Source: Triparma columacea (lineage: Eukaryota; Sar; Bolidophyceae; Parmales; Triparmaceae). Taken from it: DNA of 27,514 nucleotides. The stretch's first letter is position 1; every line of letters begins with the position of its first letter. The notes beneath the pieces are model-generated. The model did not search any database. It had not been told where the DNA came from and saw only the letters and a program-made list of their open reading frames with translations. The DNA lies in contig BRYA01000232.1 of NCBI GenBank assembly GCA_030267965.1, positions 529 to 28,042 on the forward strand, read 5' to 3'. Both the position numbers and the translations under genes were made by a program. Below are positions 27,273 through 27,514 of this stretch, piece after piece.

Positions 27273-27446
27273 CTACTTCTCCCGCTTGAGGGTGCTTTCG
27301 ACCACGTTCTTCAGCACGCTCTCCGCCACGCTCCCCACGCAGACGTCGACCACCCGACCCTTTTTGTACAGCTGGATGGTGGGGATGGACTCAATACCAG
27401 CGACCTCGGGGATCTCTGGTATGTCGTCTGTGACAACTTCAAAGCA
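27273..27446 (-). CDS. Thioredoxin, last exon (5' part outside the window)
   Basis: The exon from 27446 to the stop at 27273 encodes 57 residues and begins after an intron 3' end (CCCCTCAG), phase 0. It matches the C-terminal half of a thioredoxin: EVAGIESIPTIQLYKKGRVV with the conserved cis-Pro loop (IPTI), then a helix (VAESVLKNVVE). The active-site WCGPC exon must lie beyond the window edge, so whether the redox site is intact cannot be judged. Residues before the cis-Pro (DDIPEIPEVAGI) fit the VDE/D loop of classical thioredoxins. Compartment cannot be inferred without the N-terminus. Confidence 0.8.
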   Translation of the reverse strand, partial: CFEVVTDDIPEIPEVAGIESIPTIQLYKKGRVVDVCVGSVAESVLKNVVESTLKREK

Positions 27447-27514
27447 CTGAGGGGGGAAGGTTTGTGAGATGGGGGGTAGACGGAGTGAGACCTCAATAAT
27501 TTAAACTGGTTCCT

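Overview
The window is nuclear DNA from a photosynthetic eukaryote, most likely a stramenopile alga (ochrophyte) with a secondary red-type plastid. Genes carry short GT-AG introns (about 60-215 bp) whose 3' ends are often C-rich. Two predicted plastid proteins (phytoene desaturase and an 84-residue protein) begin with a signal peptide followed by a Phe-containing, Ser/Arg-rich stretch, the bipartite targeting pattern of heterokont plastids. Long C and G homopolymers are common. The species is not recognised; a bolidophyte-like picoalga is only a guess.

Layout, left to right (strand): 34-867 chalcone-isomerase-fold protein (-); 1080-2057 unknown (+); 2201-3346 unknown secretory protein (-); 3533-5815 GH31 sulfoquinovosidase-like enzyme (+); 5816-6778 AT-rich gap; 6779-7690 mitochondrial carrier of the UCP/dicarboxylate group (+); 7739-8608 multispanning membrane protein with a CREST-like His/Ser/Asp pattern (-); 8783-9730 PAP2 lipid phosphatase (+); 9796-10354 unknown (-); 10630-11146 small unknown (+); 11211-12241 charged unknown (-); 12535-13299 mitochondrial carrier (-); 13458-15348 phytoene desaturase (+); 15408-15828 small plastid protein (-); 15888-17182 inositol-monophosphatase family enzyme (+); 17470-19463 LPCAT-type acyltransferase with EF-hands (+); 19513-21117 SGNH-like protein (-); 21331-22426 RRP7-like rRNA-processing protein (+); 22499-23836 PX-domain protein (-); 24077-25470 ZIP metal transporter (+); 25536-27073 Canopy-like protein containing a J domain (-); 27273-27446 last exon of a thioredoxin (-), cut by the window edge.

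Almost all genes lie in divergent pairs (starts 59-275 bp apart) and convergent pairs (stops 49-144 bp apart). Six intergenic regions upstream of plus-strand genes share the octamer TTGGGCAA/G, a candidate core-promoter element. Exon joins below were chosen by splice-site sequence, reading-frame phase and protein continuity.

There is no operon-like pathway, but several products touch lipid biology: SQase-like enzyme (plastid sulfolipid turnover), PAP2 phosphatase, LPCAT, CHI-fold protein, PX protein and possibly the CREST-like hydrolase. The most novel objects are the Canopy protein with a J domain apparently nested before its last cysteine pair, the eukaryotic SQase-like enzyme with a variant active-site signature, and the shared promoter octamer.
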